From Loktanella sp. D2R18 (GTDB lineage Bacteria; Pseudomonadota; Alphaproteobacteria; Rhodobacterales; Rhodobacteraceae), in NCBI RefSeq assembly GCF_003318235.1, contig NZ_QOCG01000030.1, positions 537,389 through 601,388 on the forward strand: a stretch of DNA of 64,000 nt. The letters are read 5' to 3'. Both the position numbers and the translations under genes were made by a program. How positions within the stretch are numbered: the first letter of the stretch is position 1; every line of letters starts with the position of its first letter. The notes beneath the pieces are model-generated. The model searched no databases. It saw only the letters and a program-made list of their open reading frames with translations, and was not told the origin of the DNA. Positions 16,884 through 24,489 of the stretch are shown here, one piece after another.

Positions 16884-16939
16884 AGACGGGCCCCCGGCGT
16901 TGACAGCATCTGCTGCCGATGTGGAAAGAGACAGAACAT
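16880..16939 (-). CDS. Candidate 19-residue leader peptide coupled to rsfS
   Basis: On the minus strand AAGGAGG stands four bases before an ATG (16939), far better than any signal near the annotated-style rsfS starts. The ORF runs 19 codons (MFCLFPHRQQMLSTPGARL) to a TGA whose ATGA overlaps the rsfS ATG at 16883. It lies in a different frame from the N-terminal extension of rsfS. It looks like a leader ORF used for translational coupling; whether it is made is unknown. Confidence 0.4.
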   Translation of the reverse strand: MFCLFPHRQQMLSTPGARL

Positions 16940-16983
16940 TGTCCTCCTTTATATGTGCCGTCATGGCCCCGGCACCGGGCATG

Positions 16984-17273
16984 CTTTAAAACTAGCAACG
17001 CACAGCGCATTTTTCAACAAAACTCAGCAGGGCGAACGCCCATGTCGCGGATTTGTCCAAGACATGCAATGGCAGAACGCAATCTCTCGTAAACCAGAAC
17101 AGCCTCGCGCACCTTAAGACAGCAACCTCGAAAGACCTTGCAACGCTAGCACGATATCCTGCGCAAAACGCAAGAAATGGGATAGAAAATTCACTATTTT
17201 GCCCCACTTTGCGCGCAATGTCTTGCGACAGAAATCGTGATGTAAACCCTATAGTATTAACTGGACAGTAATT
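16984..17273. other. Intergenic region between rsfS and the PilJ-type pair
   Basis: About 290 bases between divergent genes. Short open frames exist on both strands (for example 17053-17271 plus) but their compositions look random. Promoters for both flanking units must be here; a TATAGT box near 17252 is the best -10-like sequence for the plus strand. I see no RNA gene or repeat. Confidence 0.3.
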
Positions 17274-18203
17274 ATGTTTCGTACTCCTCGCTGTGTGATC
17301 GTTCCACTCTCTATTGCCGCGCTCTCCTTTGCCGCTACCGCCAATGCTGAAGAAGCGACCGGACAGGCCGAAATTCTTGATGTGCAATATGACGTTGAAT
17401 CAGATGGCGCTGACCGCATTCATATTGCTGGCCAGTTACGCACCCTCACGCAACAGGTTGCGGCTGCGTCCTGCGCACTCACATCCGATATCGCAGTCGA
17501 CGAAGCGCATGACGTTCTTGAACTGGCGACGGCTCAGTTTGACCGCTATATCGTCGCACTGAAAGAAGGCGACGAAGGGTTGCACATTTTGCACCCTGAA
17601 ACCCGTCGCCTCACAATCGCAGATATCGATCATGTCCGCGAAGAATGGGACGCTATCCACGGGGCAATCGATTCCGTCCTTGAAGACGGTCACGATGTTG
17701 AAAGCGCGCATATCATCGACGATCACAACCTCAAGCTTCTTGAGCTGACGACGATCTTGGCGTCCGACATCGCGAGCCAATACGCGCATCCGTTTGAGAT
17801 CAGCGCCGCAGACGCGATGACGATTGAAATCGCGGGACGTCAGCGCATGCTGACCCAAAAAATGGCAAAAGACGCTTGTGAAGTCTGGACCGGCTATCAC
17901 GCCGAAGAAGCCAAAGAAGACCTCGCGCAAACGATGACAATCTTTGAAGCTTCTCTAAATGCGTTAAGATTCGGCTTGCCTGAAGCGGGCATCCAAGCCG
18001 CCCCGAACGACGCAATTCGAAACGATTTGGACGAACTTTTGGCGCGTTGGGACATCATAAAGGTCAATGCCCAAACGCTCGTTGATGGCGGAACGCTGAA
18101 CGAGGAGCAAAAGACCGAAGTGTTCCACGACCTCGAGGTTGAGTTGGCTGATCTCGACCACCTTCTTCTTGACTACAAAGAATACGCTGAACGCGCCCAC
18201 TAA
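17274..18203 (+). CDS. Secreted protein with two PilJ-type (type IV pili sensor-like) domains, copy 1
   Basis: A 309-residue exported protein (signal peptide to about residue 24, ANA-EE). It contains two copies of the PilJ/NarX-type sensory module, each with the hallmark AGxxRxLTQ helix: HIAGQLRTLTQQVAAASC at 50-67 and EIAGRQRMLTQKMAKDAC at 185-202. Such modules normally sit outside the membrane in histidine kinases and chemoreceptors. Here there is no transmembrane anchor and no output domain, so the protein is a soluble periplasmic four-helix-bundle type binder. The C-terminus is an acidic helix. A near-identical-length paralogue follows directly, so the pair arose by tandem duplication. 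Ligand unknown. Confidence 0.82.
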   Translation: MFRTPRCVIVPLSIAALSFAATANAEEATGQAEILDVQYDVESDGADRIHIAGQLRTLTQQVAAASCALTSDIAVDEAHDVLELATAQFDRYIVALKEGDEGLHILHPETRRLTIADIDHVREEWDAIHGAIDSVLEDGHDVESAHIIDDHNLKLLELTTILASDIASQYAHPFEISAADAMTIEIAGRQRMLTQKMAKDACEVWTGYHAEEAKEDLAQTMTIFEASLNALRFGLPEAGIQAAPNDAIRNDLDELLARWDIIKVNAQTLVDGGTLNEEQKTEVFHDLEVELADLDHLLLDYKEYAERAH

Positions 18204-18263
18204 TCTACGCTCGGCCGTTCACGCGGATTGTGGGCGACCAGCACCTCATTGAAAGGTACGACC

Positions 18264-19193
18264 ATGTTAAGACGACTATGCAGTGGAACAACGCTGACGG
18301 TTGCGATTTGCACAACCCCCCTTACCGTACACGCAGACGACGCTGCCGATGCCGCACTCATCGAGGCACAATATGAAATTGAATCTGACGGCGCGGATCG
18401 CATTCGTGTTGCAGGCCAGTTACGGACGCTCACCCAACAAGTCGCCGCAGCGTCCTGTGCTTTGTCGACAGATATCAGCATCGACGAGGCGCATGACGTG
18501 CTTGAACATGCGACCCAACAGTTCGATCAATATATCGTTGCGCTGCGCGACGGCGACGACACCCTGCACATTCTGCATCCAGAAACCCGCCGCCGCACGT
18601 TAGAAGACATCGCACATGTTGCTGCGGAATGGGACACCATCCACGGCGCGGTAGATTCCATTTTGCTTGATGGGCATGATACGGAAAGCGCGCATCTCAT
18701 TGATGACCACAACCTTGAACTTTTAGAGCTTACAACCGTTCTTGCGTCAGATATCACAGGCCAATACAGCCACCCCTATGAGATCACTGCGGCTGACGCG
18801 ATGATGATTGAAATCGCTGGTCGCCAACGCATGCTAACCCAAAAAATGGCCAAAGATGCCTGCGAAATCTGGGCGGGCTACCATGCAGACGCTGCCCGCG
18901 AAGATCTTGCACAGACTGTTGAGGTTTTTGAAAACTCGTTGAACGCGCTGCGGTATGGGCTTCCTGCGGCGGGTCTTCAAGAAGCGCCAAACGACAAAAT
19001 TCGTGATGATCTTGATCAGCTGATCGCGCGTTGGGAAACGATTAAGGTCAACGAACAGACGTTGATCGATGGCGGCACACTGACCGACGATCAAAAGGCG
19101 GCCGTCTTTCATGACCTCGAAGTCGAACTGGCTGAGCTAGACCACCTTCTTGATGACTATAAAGCATACGCTGAGCGCACCCACAAACGCTAG
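18264..19193 (+). CDS. Secreted protein with two PilJ-type domains, copy 2
   Basis: Paralogue of the preceding gene, also 309 residues from the ATG at 18264 (GAAAGG Shine-Dalgarno 7 nt upstream). Signal peptide MLRRLCSGTTLTVAICTTPLTVHA, then the same two PilJ motifs (RVAGQLRTLTQQVAAASC and EIAGRQRMLTQKMAKDAC). The majority of residues are identical to copy 1, with differences concentrated in the signal peptide and on charged helix faces. Sixty bases separate the two, and a terminator-like hairpin follows at 19209-19232, so they form one transcription unit. As in copy 1, no anchor or signalling domain is present; partners must be encoded elsewhere. Confidence 0.82.
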   Translation: MLRRLCSGTTLTVAICTTPLTVHADDAADAALIEAQYEIESDGADRIRVAGQLRTLTQQVAAASCALSTDISIDEAHDVLEHATQQFDQYIVALRDGDDTLHILHPETRRRTLEDIAHVAAEWDTIHGAVDSILLDGHDTESAHLIDDHNLELLELTTVLASDITGQYSHPYEITAADAMMIEIAGRQRMLTQKMAKDACEIWAGYHADAAREDLAQTVEVFENSLNALRYGLPAAGLQEAPNDKIRDDLDQLIARWETIKVNEQTLIDGGTLTDDQKAAVFHDLEVELAELDHLLDDYKAYAERTHKR

Positions 19194-19208
19194 TCGCGAA
19201 GAAAAATA

Positions 19209-19232
19209 CGGCCCCGTTAATACGCGGGGCCG
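19209..19232 (-). terminator. Hairpin terminator between convergent PilJ-type and xth genes
   Basis: CGGCCCCG (19209-19216) pairs with CGGGGCCG (19225-19232), loop TTAATACG. On the minus strand it is followed by TATTTTTC, a fair U-run for xth; on the plus strand CTCATTT follows. It probably serves both directions. Confidence 0.65.
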
Positions 19233-19237
19233 CTCAT

Positions 19238-20026
19238 TTACAAATCAAACGTCGCAAAGACTGGGGCGTGGTCGCTTGGGCGGTCCCATCCACGCGCATC
19301 GCGCATCACACGGCTGGAATGCGCGGCATTTTGGATATCAGCCGTGGCCCAAATGTGATCAAGGCGCCGGCCCTTGTCAGCCGCATCCCAATCCTTGGCA
19401 CGGTACGACCACCAACTGTACAGCTTACCATCCGGGATATCGTTCCGGGTCACATCGGCCCAGTCACCTGCAGCCATCACATCGGCGAAATGTTCGACCT
19501 CGATCGGCGTGTGGCTCACGACCTTCAATAGTTTTTTGTGATCCCAAACATCGTCTTCGCGCGGCGCGATGTTTAGATCACCCACGAGGATAGATTTCTC
19601 GGGCTTGGCTGCGTTAAACGTGTCGCGCATGTCCGTCAGGTAATCCAGTTTTTGACCGAACTTTTCGTTCACCTCACGGTCCGCGACGTCACCGCCCGCA
19701 GGGACATAATGGTTATGGATCGTCACACCGTTTTCCAGCCGTCCTGCAATGTGGCGAGCATGGCCAAGCTGGGCAAAATCCTCTGCACCGGCCTCAACCA
19801 TCGGAATTTTGGAAAAAATCGCGACACCGTTGTAACCCTTTTGGCCACGCGCAACCATATGCGTATATCCAAGCGCCTGAAACTGCGCCAACGGGATCTT
19901 ATCAACCGGGCTTTTGCATTCCTGCAAGCACAGTACGTCGGGCGCTTCTTCGCCCATCAGCTTTGCGACGATGTCTTCGCGCAAACGCACCGAGTTGATG
20001 TTCCAAGTCGCCAAAGTAAAGGCCAT
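19238..20026 (-). CDS. xth: Exodeoxyribonuclease III
   Basis: A 262-residue AP endonuclease/exonuclease III of base-excision repair. The endonuclease/exonuclease/phosphatase-fold active site is complete: TWNINS near 7-12, LCLQECK with metal-binding Glu36, NGVAIFSK, GDLNIAP with the catalytic Asp-Asn pair, RLDHIWAT and the C-terminal PSDHAPV with Asp252 and His253. The length and motifs agree with the family. It converges on the PilJ-type pair and shares a terminator-like hairpin with it. The next gene upstream, an asparaginase, ends 72 nt before its start; a CGCCA/TGGCG hairpin lies in that gap. Confidence 0.95.
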   Translation of the reverse strand: MAFTLATWNINSVRLREDIVAKLMGEEAPDVLCLQECKSPVDKIPLAQFQALGYTHMVARGQKGYNGVAIFSKIPMVEAGAEDFAQLGHARHIAGRLENGVTIHNHYVPAGGDVADREVNEKFGQKLDYLTDMRDTFNAAKPEKSILVGDLNIAPREDDVWDHKKLLKVVSHTPIEVEHFADVMAAGDWADVTRNDIPDGKLYSWWSYRAKDWDAADKGRRLDHIWATADIQNAAHSSRVMRDARGWDRPSDHAPVFATFDL

Positions 20027-20098
20027 GCTGTTTCGCTTTCAATATAGTGTTGCACGCCATTTGTGGCGCGCATTCTTGAGGTGATCAACCCTATTGAG

Positions 20099-21091
20099 CT
20101 AGACCCCAAGTGCCGCAACAGGCTGCACCCGTCCAACCGTGATCCCGCGCCAATTTTTCAGTGTCGGCGTCATCCGCGCAATGGCTGCTGGGTGTTTGGG
20201 ATCCAGTACACCAAGCGACACCAAGATCGCCGCGATCACGCATTCGCTGGCGCGCGTCGCCCCGTCACGAATTTTCAACGCCACACCGATCCGTTTTTCG
20301 GGGATGATCGCCACAAACACGCCGTCCGCCCCTGTTTTAATCGCAGCGCGCCCATTCATTGCGCGCATCAAGTCCGTGCAGGCCCGCGTTTCACCCGCGA
20401 CCAGTTCGGGATAGGTCATCATCGCTTCGCGCAATTTCACTGCGGCCGTGCTGCGCAAGTCCGACCGTTCATGAGCGCTCGCAAAAAACGCCATCGCACG
20501 TGCAAGCCCGTGCACTGTGCAAGCATGATTCGGCGCAGAACACCCGTCGATGCCATAGGTTGGGCTGGTTTCTTCGGTAGTTTCTTCAAACGCAGCTTTG
20601 CCGGCCTGTTGCACAGGGTGATCAACCTTTTCATAATCAGCGCCCCCGCCGAGGTGCTTGTTCAACGTCAAGAAGCCAGCGTGTTTACCCGAACAATTAT
20701 TGTGGATTTGGCAGGGCTCTGAATGGGCGCGGATCAGCGCGTAGCGGGCATCCTTATCGGCGGGCGTCTGTGGCCCACAGCGAAAATCAGCATCACTGAA
20801 CCCCAAATCATCCAGCCACGCGCCGACCCGATCAGTGTGAATTGCGGCCCCTTGGTGCGAAGCGCACGACAGCGCAAGCTGCTCTTGCGTCAGATGCGCA
20901 CCTGCGCCACTTTCCAGCAGGGGCAGGGCCTGGATCATCTTACACGACGATCTTGGAAAAATTTGCGCGCTTGGATCCCCCCAAGCGTTCACAATTTCGC
21001 CAGCTTCATCGCAAACCACCGCATGCCCCTGATGCACACATTCAAGCAACTCACCGCGCCAAACTTCAACCAGATCAACAGGATTTGCCAT
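20099..21091 (-). CDS. Asparaginase (AnsA/PF06089-type, L-asparaginase II-like)
   Basis: A 330-residue protein of the asparaginase family first described in rhizobia, unrelated to the E. coli type I/II fold. Family features seen are LVEVWRGELLECVHQGHAVV at the start, RSSCKMIQALPLLESG, CASHQGAAIHTDRV, HNNCSGKHAGFL and YGIDGCSAPNHA, which carry the conserved Ser/Lys and Cys residues. It would hydrolyse L-asparagine to aspartate and ammonia in the cytoplasm. The ATG at 21091 has AAAAAGG upstream; an earlier ATG at 21115 would add eight residues. The gene is divergent from the IalB-like gene. Confidence 0.88.
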   Translation of the reverse strand: MANPVDLVEVWRGELLECVHQGHAVVCDEAGEIVNAWGDPSAQIFPRSSCKMIQALPLLESGAGAHLTQEQLALSCASHQGAAIHTDRVGAWLDDLGFSDADFRCGPQTPADKDARYALIRAHSEPCQIHNNCSGKHAGFLTLNKHLGGGADYEKVDHPVQQAGKAAFEETTEETSPTYGIDGCSAPNHACTVHGLARAMAFFASAHERSDLRSTAAVKLREAMMTYPELVAGETRACTDLMRAMNGRAAIKTGADGVFVAIIPEKRIGVALKIRDGATRASECVIAAILVSLGVLDPKHPAAIARMTPTLKNWRGITVGRVQPVAALGV

Positions 21092-21139
21092 TTTTTTGCC
21101 TTTTTGGATTGTCACTGTAAGCGCGATTGCGCGCGCATT

Positions 21140-21175
21140 GCCGTTTTGGGGGCTTTCCCCTCGGCGGGTTTTTTT
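21140..21175 (+). terminator. Plus-strand intrinsic terminator in a divergent spacer
   Basis: GCCG (21140-21143) and GGGG (48-51) pair with CCCC (57-60) and CGGC (62-65) around a short CTTT-type loop, then GGG and seven T residues (21169-21175). No plus-strand gene ends here: the gene to the left is the minus-strand asparaginase. It could end an antisense or small RNA, or attenuate the IalB-like mRNA leader. Confidence 0.5.
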
Positions 21176-21219
21176 GTTAAAGCTAACGCTATCGGGTAAC
21201 GACAGGTCCTACCAGCCAA

Positions 21220-21233
21220 AAAGATACATCTTT
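21220..21233 (+). promoter_or_regulatory. Short palindrome upstream of the IalB-like gene
   Basis: AAAGAT and ATCTTT flank AC, giving a perfect 14-bp palindrome 55 nt before the IalB-like start. It is a possible regulator site; nothing else supports it. Confidence 0.2.
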
Positions 21234-21288
21234 GCGGCACAAGAAACAGCGGACCAACAAGAGGCAAAGACAGCTTGGAGGCTGCGAA

Positions 21289-21819
21289 ATGAATTTAAAT
21301 ATTGCACGCGTGTTTGGCGTTGTTGCGGCGTTGGTTTGCGCCACCACGGCGACCGCACAAGACTCTAGTGAAAACCGCGTTGCGGCCAATACAGATTGGG
21401 CCGTCTACGTCGAAGCTGACCCTAAAGAGTGCTGGGCGGTTTCTGCGCCGGTGGGATCCAACAACACACGTGATGGACAACCTGTCACCGTGCGCCGTGG
21501 CGAAATCCAGATGATCGTATTCTACCGCCCATCTGAGAGCGTGACCGGCCAAGTGATGTTTGCAGGCGGTTATCCGTTTGCAAGTGGGTCAACCGTTTCG
21601 GTGCAAGTCGGCGACACGACACTTGAAATGTTTACCGAAGGTGAATTTGCATGGCCCGCCAGCGCCGAAGATGATGCGAAATTTGTCGCCGCCATGAAAC
21701 GCGGCGCTGATGCGGTTGTCACAGGCCGTTCCGGCCGCGGCACGCAGACCCAAGACACTTTTAGTTTGCTGGGCTTTACCGCCGCCGTTGACGAAGCCGC
21801 CTCGCAATGTGCGGGCTAA
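21289..21819 (+). CDS. Invasion-associated locus B (IalB) family protein
   Basis: A 176-residue exported protein with a signal peptide (MNLNIARVFGVVAALVCATTATA). The rest is the single all-beta IalB-like domain, with the typical WAVYVEADPKECWAVSAPV, a basic patch VTVRRGEIQMIVFYRPSE, and FTEGEFAWPASAEDDAKFVAAMKRG followed by GRGTQTQDTFSLLGF (written here in pieces). The family is widespread in alphaproteobacteria and periplasmic; IalB of Bartonella aids red-cell entry but free-living members have no known role. The ATG at 21289 has GGAGGC upstream. A strong terminator follows at 21857-21893. Confidence 0.85.
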   Translation: MNLNIARVFGVVAALVCATTATAQDSSENRVAANTDWAVYVEADPKECWAVSAPVGSNNTRDGQPVTVRRGEIQMIVFYRPSESVTGQVMFAGGYPFASGSTVSVQVGDTTLEMFTEGEFAWPASAEDDAKFVAAMKRGADAVVTGRSGRGTQTQDTFSLLGFTAAVDEAASQCAG

Positions 21820-21856
21820 CCCATATGTTGCCCTTGCGGTGACAGTATATTTCCTG

Positions 21857-21893
21857 CGGGCTGCTTTTCTTGTGAAAGCGGCCCGTTTCTTTT
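21857..21893 (+). terminator. Intrinsic terminator after the IalB-like gene
   Basis: CGGGCTGCTTT (21857-21867) pairs with AAAGCGGCCCG (21875-21885) over 11 bp including one G-U pair, followed by TTTCTTTTA. It lies 38 nt past the stop. Confidence 0.85.
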
Positions 21894-21927
21894 ATAGGCA
21901 GCGCTTATCCTAATGTCGGAGCACCCC

Positions 21928-23106
21928 ATGGACGCCAAGGCCCCTATTACTCAGGACGTGATGACGATCCCACGCAAACTGCCTGATAGTCTACCGAACC
22001 TGATCGGTCTGACGCGCCCAGCGCTGCGTGATGCATTGATCGCCGTCGGCACGAAGGAAAAGCAAGCCAAGATGCGCGCGGGCCAAATATGGCAATGGCT
22101 GTACCACTGGGGCATTCGCGACTTTGATCAGATGACCAATCTATCCAAAGACTATCGCGCGATGCTTGCCGAGAATTTCGTCATTCAATTACCCGAGGTC
22201 GTAACCCGGCAAATATCTGAGGATGGCACGCGCAAGTATCTGGTCCGCATCGCAGGTGGCCACGAAGTCGAAGTCGTCTATATCCCCGAAACTGACCGTG
22301 GAACCCTGTGTATTTCCAGCCAAGTCGGCTGCACGTTGACCTGTTCGTTCTGCCACACAGGCACGCAAAAACTTGTCCGTAATCTGACCGCAGGCGAGAT
22401 TATTGGCCAAGTCATGTTGGCGCGCGATGATCTGGGCGAATGGCCCGAACAAGGTGCCCGTAACGAAGCCGCGCCACGTCTTTTGTCGAACATCGTTCTG
22501 ATGGGCATGGGTGAGCCGCTCTATAATTTTGAAAACGTACGTGACGCGATGAAGATCGCGCTTGATCCCGAAGGGATCGCCCTGTCCCGTCGTCGCATTA
22601 CCCTTTCAACATCCGGCGTCGTTCCCGAAATTGCCCGTACCGCCGAAGAGATCGGTTGCCAGCTTGCAGTATCTTTCCATGCCACCACGGATGAAGTGCG
22701 CGATAAACTGGTCCCGATTAATAAACGCTGGCCAATTGCGGATTTGCTCGATGCGCTGCGGGTCTATCCCAAAGCGTCGAATTCAGAACGGATCACATTT
22801 GAATATGTGATGCTGGATGGTGTAAATGATTCCGACGAAGACGCGCACCGGCTGGTCGAACTGATCAAAGGCATTCCGGCCAAGATCAACCTAATCCCAT
22901 TCAACGAATGGCCCGGCGCGCCCTATAAACGGTCGTCAAATAACCGTATCCGTGCGTTTTCCGACATCGTCTATAACGCAGGCTATTCATCGCCCGTACG
23001 CAAACCGCGCGGCGAAGACATCATGGCTGCTTGTGGTCAGTTAAAATCAGCCACAGAGCGGGCGCGAAAAAGCCGTGCAGAAATCGCAAAAGAAGCCGGC
23101 GTTTAA
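21928..23106 (+). CDS. rlmN: 23S rRNA (adenine2503-C2)/tRNA methyltransferase RlmN
   Basis: Radical-SAM methyltransferase of 392 residues that methylates C2 of A2503 in 23S rRNA and A37 of some tRNAs. The iron-sulfur cluster cysteines are in CTLTCSFC (135, 139, 142 from the chosen start), directly after SSQVG, and both resolving cysteines are present (TLCISS and the C-terminal MAACGQL). [11 protein letters not shown] and STSGVVPEI are further family motifs. The ATG at 21928 is chosen because GGAG lies 6 nt upstream within the first codons of a longer frame beginning at 21913. It stands between the IalB terminator and a small ribbon-helix-helix-like gene. Confidence 0.96.
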   Translation: MDAKAPITQDVMTIPRKLPDSLPNLIGLTRPALRDALIAVGTKEKQAKMRAGQIWQWLYHWGIRDFDQMTNLSKDYRAMLAENFVIQLPEVVTRQISEDGTRKYLVRIAGGHEVEVVYIPETDRGTLCISSQVGCTLTCSFCHTGTQKLVRNLTAGEIIGQVMLARDDLGEWPEQGARNEAAPRLLSNIVLMGMGEPLYNFENVRDAMKIALDPEGIALSRRRITLSTSGVVPEIARTAEEIGCQLAVSFHATTDEVRDKLVPINKRWPIADLLDALRVYPKASNSERITFEYVMLDGVNDSDEDAHRLVELIKGIPAKINLIPFNEWPGAPYKRSSNNRIRAFSDIVYNAGYSSPVRKPRGEDIMAACGQLKSATERARKSRAEIAKEAGV

Positions 23107-23131
23107 CGAATTTTTCATCTTGTTTCGTTAA
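23103..23131 (+). promoter_or_regulatory. Inverted repeat before the small RHH-like gene, possible operator
   Basis: TTAACGAA (23103-23110) and TTCGTTAA (23124-23131) are perfect inverted repeats 13 bases apart, starting inside the rlmN stop. A further TAACG half site follows at once, before the ATG at 23141. Such clustered half sites are typical for ribbon-helix-helix autoregulators. A weak hairpin is the alternative reading. Confidence 0.4.
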
Positions 23132-23140
23132 GCATAACGC

Positions 23141-23317
23141 ATGAAACATCTTGTTATCGATTTACCGCCGGAACTTCATGATGCGCTCGAACATATGACC
23201 GGTCGCAATGAAACTGTTATTGGAAATATTGTTCGTGACGCGCTGCGCAATGATTTACGCCAGCGCGCGGCGATCCTGACGGAACGGGCGCATCAAACGG
23301 CGCAATTATCCAGCTAG
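23141..23317 (+). CDS. Small ribbon-helix-helix-like (CopG/antitoxin-like) protein
   Basis: A 58-residue ORF too short for most gene finders. The N-terminal HLVIDLPPELHDALEHM reads as a beta strand followed by a helix, then RNETVIGNIVRDALRNDLRQ as the second helix, exactly the beta-alpha-alpha layout of CopG/Arc ribbon-helix-helix DNA-binding proteins. The C-terminal 15 residues are a polar helix. No toxin gene adjoins it: the next gene is convergent and metabolic. It has no Shine-Dalgarno and sits behind an inverted repeat that could be its own operator. It is probably an orphan regulator. Confidence 0.65.
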   Translation: MKHLVIDLPPELHDALEHMTGRNETVIGNIVRDALRNDLRQRAAILTERAHQTAQLSS

Positions 23318-23321
23318 TCGA

Positions 23322-23351
23322 TGCGCCTGCGCAAAAAATAGCGCAGGCGTA
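23322..23351 (+). terminator. Hairpin between convergent RHH-like and Gfo/Idh/MocA genes
   Basis: TGCGCCTGCGC (23322-23332) pairs with GCGCAGGCGTA (23341-23351) over 11 bp with one wobble pair; loop AAAAAATA. It fills nearly the whole 39-base gap between two stop codons and is likely a shared transcript end, though no clear U-run follows. Confidence 0.55.
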
Positions 23352-23356
23352 TATCC

Positions 23357-24478
23357 TTATGCCAGCAACGCGCGTGCCTCGTCAGGTGACAAGGCCGCAG
23401 GGCGTTCGCAGGTGGTCGTCATATCGACAAACCGGCGTTCCTCGCCCGCCTTTAAGATGCTGGTCATCACGTCAACCGCATGGAGCGCGACGTCGATATT
23501 ACAGCGATGAGGGCGATCTTCGGCGATGGCCGTGGCCATATCAGCAAGCCCGGCACAGCGATAATTCGCGCGGATGTCTTCGTAGTTCACCACGCCGAAC
23601 GGATGATCCCATGGTGCAACGGTGTGGATGTCTTTGTCTTCACCGCTGATTTCAACGTCACCACCAAAAAAGTTCGGATCCGGAAGGAAGATAGACCCGT
23701 TTTCACCGTAAAGCTCCATGTGGTCATGGCGATGCGACCAGACATCCCAGCTTGCGCTTAGGGTCACGGCGGCACCGTTCTCGAATTCAAGCAAGGCTTG
23801 AATATCTGTCGGTGTTTCCACCTTCAGGACCTCGCCATTGCGGGCCCCGTTGCTGATGGTGCGCGTCGCAAAGGCTGATTTCGCAAGCGCCGTGACCGAT
23901 TTCACCGGCCCGATCAACTGGATCAGGTTGGTGATGTAATACGGCCCCATATCCAAAACCGGGCCACCGCCTGGCTTAAAGAAAAAGTCGGGGTTCGGGT
24001 GCCATGCTTCCATGCCATGCCCCATCACGTGGCATGTGCCACCGATGATACGCCCGACTTTACCGGCATCAATTTGCGCACGCGCTAATTGATGCGATCC
24101 ACCAAGGAACGTGTCCGGCGCCGACCCAATACGTAGGCCTTTTGACGTTGCCAGATCGCGCAGTTCTTTGCCTTCTTCCAAGGTCAACACCAATGGTTTT
24201 TCGGAATAGGCGTGTTTGCCTGCTTCGATGATCTGTTTCGTCACTGCAAAATGCACATCAGGGATCGTCAGGTTCACGACCACATCGATATCCTGCGCCG
24301 CAAGCAAATCCGCGACAGTTTCAGCACGCACGCCAAATTCAGCGGCCCGTGCCTTGGCCGCGTCCATGTTGATATCCGCGACCGCCTTAACATCCAGCGA
24401 CTTAAATAGCGGAGCCAGCTTAAGATAAGAGGTCGAAATATTACCGCATCCGATGATGCCAACACCAAGTTTAGTCAT
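23357..24478 (-). CDS. Gfo/Idh/MocA family oxidoreductase
   Basis: A 373-residue NAD(P)-dependent sugar oxidoreductase. The N-terminal Rossmann domain opens with GVGIIGCGNIS (5-15), and the catalytic lysine is in SEKPLVLTLEEG (Lys94). The C-terminal beta-sheet domain carries GGGPVLDMGPYYITNLIQLIGP in parts and the HRHDHMELYGENGSIFLPDP strand. It is the last gene of the mannoside operon, 11 nt after the isomerase-like gene, so it probably oxidises or reduces the sugar released by the beta-mannosidase (for example a 3-keto or aldonic derivative). Substrate cannot be fixed by sequence. Confidence 0.9.
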   Translation of the reverse strand: MTKLGVGIIGCGNISTSYLKLAPLFKSLDVKAVADINMDAAKARAAEFGVRAETVADLLAAQDIDVVVNLTIPDVHFAVTKQIIEAGKHAYSEKPLVLTLEEGKELRDLATSKGLRIGSAPDTFLGGSHQLARAQIDAGKVGRIIGGTCHVMGHGMEAWHPNPDFFFKPGGGPVLDMGPYYITNLIQLIGPVKSVTALAKSAFATRTISNGARNGEVLKVETPTDIQALLEFENGAAVTLSASWDVWSHRHDHMELYGENGSIFLPDPNFFGGDVEISGEDKDIHTVAPWDHPFGVVNYEDIRANYRCAGLADMATAIAEDRPHRCNIDVALHAVDVMTSILKAGEERRFVDMTTTCERPAALSPDEARALLA

Positions 24479-24489
24479 GATAGAACCTC

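Noticed and set aside
17053-17271. 72-codon plus-strand frame in the spacer before the PilJ pair
   Set aside because: No ribosome site, no pattern of a folded protein, and it would occupy the promoter region of the PilJ-type gene.
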